Shown here: positions 59,762-64,000 of the stretch, piece after piece
Layout: every line of letters starts with the position of its first letter
Position numbering within the stretch: the stretch's first letter is position 1
NCBI RefSeq assembly: GCF_004664715.2
Contig: NC_051072.1
Span: forward strand, 40,915,142 to 40,979,141
Origin: Peromyscus leucopus
Taxonomy: Eukaryota > Chordata > Mammalia > Rodentia > Cricetidae
Reading direction: 5' to 3'
DNA: 64,000 nt
Made by a program: the position numbers and the translations under genes
Notes under the pieces: generated by a model
What the model saw: only the letters and a program-made list of their open reading frames with translations
The model's database searches: none
What the model was told of the DNA's origin: nothing

Positions 59762-60784
59762 TAGAGTTCTTATTTTTATTAAATTTCTTTTCAGTTATTT
59801 TACATACCAACCACAGTCTCCTCCTGCCCCCGCCCATCAACTCCTCATGAAGAGTAAGGCTTCCCGTGGGCGTCAACAAAGCATGGCATATCAAGTAGAG
59901 GCAGTACCAAGCTTTCCCCCTCCTCCCTCCTGCATCAAGGCTGAGTGAAGCATCCCACCATAGGGAATAGGTTCCAAAGAAGTAGCTCATGCATGCATCA
60001 GGGATAGGTCATTGTCCCTCTACTAGGAGCCCAACCAACAGACCAGGCTGTGTAACTGTCACCCACGTGCAGAGGGCCTAGGTCAGTCTCATGCAGGCTC
60101 CCTAGCTGTTGGTCTAGAGTCCATAAACTCCCATGAGCTCTGGTCAGCTGTCTCTGTGGATTTCCCTGCTATGAACTTGATACCCTCCCCCCCCCCTTGC
60201 TTATGTAATCCCTCCTTTCTTTCTTCAACTGGATTCCTAGAGCTCACTCAGCCCACTGCTTGACTGTGGATCTCTTCATCTGCTTTCACTAGTTACTAGA
60301 TGAAGGTTCTATGATGACAATTAGGGTAGTCATCAATCTAAGTACAGGAGAAGGCCAGTTCAGGCACCCTCTCTACTATTGCTAGGAGTCTTAGATTTTT
60401 TTTAGATTTTTTTTTTTTTTTTTTTTGTAGATTTCTGGGAGTTTCCCTGCCACCAGGTTTCTCCCTAACCCCATAATGGCCCCCTCTGTTGAGATATCTC
60501 TTGTTGCTCTCCCTCTTCATCTCTCCCCCAACTTGACCATCCCATTTCCTCATATTCCCATCCCCCATACCCTCACCTCTACCACACACCCCCGGTCCCC
60601 AGTTTACCTAGGAGATCTCAACTATTGCCCTTCCAAGGGCAATCTATGCATCTCTCTTAGGGTCCTCCTCGTTACCTAGTTTCTCTAGAGCTGTGAGTTG
60701 TAGCCTGGTTATGCTTTGCTTTACATCTACTATCCACTTATTAGTGAGTACATACTACGTTTGTCTTTCTGGGTCTGGGTTACC
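59762..60784 (-). mobile_element. 3' UTR and tail of the right-hand rodent L1
   Basis: The T-rich start (59768-59795) is the antisense tail. It is followed by 'cataccaaccacagtctcc', 'gcatcaaggctgagtgaag', 'ctaggagcccaaccaac' and 'ggactagg'-type 3' UTR sequence, then a T-rich tract at 60397-60427 and another pyrimidine-rich block to 60600. About 1 kb long. It joins directly to the ORF2 stop codon region at 60785. Confidence 0.8.
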
Positions 60785-63700
60785 TTACTTAGGATGATTT
60801 TTTTCTAGTTCCATACATTTGCCTGCAAACCTCATGATGTCATTGTTTTTAACTGCTGAGTAATACTCCATTGTGTAAATGTACCACATTTTCTTTATCC
60901 ATTCTTCAGTTGAAGGGCATCTAGATTGTTTCCAGGTTCTAGCTATTACAAATAATACTTCTATGAACATAGTTGAACAAGTGTTGTTGTGGTATGATTG
61001 AGCATCCTTTAGGTATATACCCAAGAGTGATATCCTGGGATCTTGAGGTAGTTTGATTCCCAATTTTCTGAGAAACCTCCATACTGATTTCCAAAGTGGC
61101 TGTACAAGTTTGCACTCCCACCAACAGTGGAGGAGTGTTCCCCTTATTCCATACCCTCTCCAACTTAAGCTGCCATCAGTATTTTTGATCTTAGCCATTC
61201 TGACAGGTGTAAGATGGTATCTCAGAGTCTTTTTGATTTGCATTTCCCTGGTGACTAAGGATGTTGAGCAATTCCTTAAACAAATGTCTTTCAGCCATAT
61301 GAGATTCTTCTGTTGAGAATTTCTGTTTAGTTTTGTACCCCATTTTAAAAATTGGATTATTTGGTATTTTGATGTCTAGTTTCTTGAGTTCTTTATATAT
61401 TTTGGAGACCAACCCTCTGTCAGATGTAGAGTTGGTGAAGATCTTTTCCCATCCTGTAGGCTGCTGTTTTATCTTACTGAGCGTGTCCTTTGGCTTACAG
61501 AAGCTTTTCAGTTTCAAAAGGTTCCATTTATTAATTGTTGATCTCAGTGTCTGTGCTACTGGTGTTTTATATTCAGGTAATGGTCTCCTGTGCCAATACC
61601 TTTTGAGGCTACTTCCCACTTTCTGTTCTATCAGGATCAGTGTAACTGGATTTATGTTGAGGTCTTTGATCCACTTGGACTTGAGTTTTGTGTATAGCAA
61701 CAGATATGGCTCTATTTGCATTCTTCTACATGCTGACATCCAGTTATGCCAGCACCATTTGTTGAAGATGCTTTCTTGTTTTCCATTGTATAGTTTTGGC
61801 TTCCTTGCTAAAAATCAAATGTTCATAGGTGTGTGGATTTATGTCAGGGTCTTTGATTGGTCTACATGTCTGTTTTTATGCCAGTACCAAGCCATTTTTA
61901 TTACTGTAGCTCTCCATAGTAGAGCTTGAAGTCAGAGGTGGTGATGCTTCTGGATGTTCCTGTATCATACAGGATTGTTTTAGCTATCCTGGGTGTTTTG
62001 TTTTTTCATATGAAGTTGAGTATTATTCTTTCAAGGTCTGTGAAGAATTGTGTTGGGATTTTGATGGGGATTGCATTTAATTACTTTTAGTAAGATTTCC
62101 ATTTTTACAATGTTAATGGTACCTATCCAAGAGCATGGGAGATCTTTCCATTTTCTGATATCTTCTTCAATTTATTTCTTCAAAGAATTAAAGTTATTGT
62201 CATACAAATCTTTCACTTGTTTGGTTAGAGTTACCACAAGATATTTTATATTACTTGTGGCTTTTGTAAAGGGTGTTACTTCCCTGATTTTTTTCTCAGC
62301 CCATTTATCATTTGTATATAGGAGGGCTACTGATTTTATTTTTTTAATTAATCTTGTATTCTGCCACATTACTGAAGGTGTTTATCACTTATGTATATTA
62401 TCATATCATCTGCAAATAGAGAAAGTTTGACTTCTTCCTTTCCAGTTTGTATCCCCCTGATCTCCTTTTGTTGACTGTTGCCCTAGCTAGAAGTTCGAGT
62501 ACTATGTTGAATAGATACAGAGAGAGTGGACAGCCTTGTCTTGTTCCTGGTTTTAGTGGAATCACTTTGAGTTTCACTCCATTTAATTTGATGTTGGCTG
62601 TCAGCTTGCCGTATTTTGCTTTTATTACATTTAGGAATGTTCCTTGTATCCCTCGTCTCTCCAAGACCTTTATAATGAAGGGGGGTGTTGGATTTTGTCA
62701 AAGGCTTTTTCAGCATCTAATGAGATGATCATGTTTTTTTTCTTTGTTTGTTTATATGCTGGATTGCATTGACAGATTTTTGTATGTTGAACCACCCCCT
62801 GAATCTTTGGGATGAGGCCTACTTGATCATGGTGTATGATTTTTTTATTTTTTTGATGTGTTCTTGGATTTGGTTTGCCAGTATTTTATTGAGTATTTTT
62901 ACATCAATGTTCATGAGAGAGATTGATCTGTAATTCTCTTTTTAGTTGTATCTTTGTGTGGTTTTGGTATCAGGGTTTTCTGTAGCTTCATAAAATGAGT
63001 TTGGCAATGTTCCTTCTGTTTCTATTGTGTGGAACAATTTGAGGAGTACTGGTATTATCTCTTCTTTGAAATTCTGGTAGAATTCTGTGCTGAAACCATC
63101 TGGCTTACCCCCCCCCCCAATTGGGAGTCTTTTAATGACTGCTTCTATTTTGTGGGGTTATAGATCTATTTAAGTTATTTATCTGGTCGTAATTTAATTT
63201 TGGTATGTGGCACCTATCCAGAAAATTGTCCGTTTCTTTTAGATTTTCCAATTTTGTGGAGTACAGGTTTTTTGACCTGATGATTCTCTGGATTTCCTCA
63301 GTGTCTATTATTATGTCCCCCATTTCATTTCTGATTTTGTTAATTTGGATGCTCTTTCTCTGCCTTTGGGTTAGTTTGGATAATGGTTTGTGTGTCTTGT
63401 TGATTTTCTGAAAGAACCAACTCTTTGTTTTATTGATTCTTTGTATTGTTCATTTTGTTTGTATTTTATTGATTTTGGTCCTCTAATTATTTCCTGTCAT
63501 CTACTTCTTCTGGGTGAGTTTTCTTCTTTTTGTTCTAGAGCTTTCAGGTGTCCTGTTAAGTCTCTAGTGTGAAATGTCTCCAAATTCTATATGTAGGCTC
63601 TTAGTGCTATGACCTTTCTTCTTAACATTCTTTTGTGTTTGGGTGAAATGTTCTATAGATGTCTGTTAAGTCCATTTGAGATATATCACATCTGTTAATT

Positions 63701-64000
63701 CCCTTATTTCTCTGTTAAATTTCTGTCTGACAGACCTGTTCATTGGTGAGAGTGGGGTGTTGAAGTCTCTCACTATTAATATATGGGGTTTGATGTGTGA
63801 TTTAAGCTTTAGTAATGTTTCTTTTACGAATGTGGTTGCCCTGGTATTTGGGGCATAGATGTTCAGAATTGAGACTTCATCTTGATGAATTTTTCCTGTG
63901 ATGAATATGAAATGTCCTCTATCTCTTTTGATTAATTTTAGTTTGAAGTCTATTTTGTTAGATATTAGGATAGCTACACCAGCTTGCTTCTTAGGTTCAT
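60785..64000 (-). pseudogene. L1 ORF2 (endonuclease/reverse transcriptase), broken, partial at window edge
   Basis: Minus-strand L1 ORF2, entering from the right edge and ending at the stop codon near 60785. ORF2p nicks target DNA with an AP-type endonuclease and copies L1 RNA with its reverse transcriptase. Visible landmarks are an endonuclease motif DFNTP at about 63755-63767, with arginine in place of the usual preceding glycine; reverse-transcriptase sequence (LNGVKLKVIPLKPGTRQGCP) within 62401-62664; the catalytic FADD at 62405-62416, in a different frame from that stretch; and the C-terminal part in two frames, 61191-61739 and 60785-61243, with MEYYSAVKNN near the end. At least three frame changes and several stops make it inactive. 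Spacing between the endonuclease and FADD motifs is about 300 bases shorter than in full-length L1, suggesting an internal deletion. The first 60-70 codons, ORF1 and the 5' UTR, if present, lie beyond the window. Confidence 0.95.

Noticed and set aside
61333..61929. Plus-strand 198-codon frame
   Set aside because: It is the complementary strand of L1 ORF2, whose minus-strand translation has clear L1 homology.

Overview
The window is a stretch of rodent nuclear DNA, most likely from a cricetid (hamster, vole or deer-mouse group). It carries SINEs found only in rodents (B1, B2/B3, B4, RSINE1 and ID types), rodent L1 3' UTRs, URR1 and rodent LTRs. Several B1 copies read 'tagctttggagcc' or 'tagctttgtgcc' where the mouse B1 consensus has 'tagccctggctg', and this is the basis of the cricetid call. 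All family names were assigned by eye from remembered consensus sequences, without RepeatMasker, so subfamily names are provisional and interval edges are good to about 10-30 bases unless a target-site duplication is stated.

I find no convincing protein-coding exon of a cellular gene. The only recognisable protein-coding homology is L1 ORF2 on the minus strand at the right end. The longest open frame outside repeats, 200 codons at 6537-7139, matches nothing I know. The window therefore looks intronic or intergenic. Nine of ten L1 segments, eight of nine B1 copies and five of seven LTRs lie on the minus strand. Introns of a plus-strand gene often show this for L1 and LTR elements, but that remains an inference.

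Layout: 1-3.2 kb holds SINEs and microsatellites. 3.2-9.3 kb is mostly single-copy sequence with one MIR. 9.3-21.3 kb holds a composite tetranucleotide repeat, two L1 3' UTR fragments, three B1 copies with clear target-site duplications and a cluster of tRNA-derived SINEs. 22.36-22.66 kb is the only CpG-rich, promoter-like patch, with a palindromic CRE and two GC boxes. 24.2 kb has an exon-like segment. 24.4-34.3 kb is dense in repeats: an LTR, B1, B4, an ancient L1 3' UTR, a complete URR1 DNA transposon and a solo LTR flanked by GATAT. 34.3-48.6 kb mixes single-copy DNA with L1, B4 and LTR copies, a 56-bp minisatellite, and an L1 copy that appears to carry a twin-priming inversion. 48.6-56.9 kb is mostly single-copy. 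57-64 kb has a B2 with a duplicated B box, an LTR, a MIR and two abutting minus-strand L1 copies, the second running off the window edge.

No CRISPR array, prokaryotic operon, tRNA or rRNA gene was seen, and nothing here amounts to a new biological system. The points most worth checking are the CRE/CpG patch at 22.4 kb, the exon-like segment at 24.2 kb, the inverted L1 at 47.5-48.6 kb, the duplicated Pol III B box at 57.0 kb and the 56-bp minisatellite at 42 kb.
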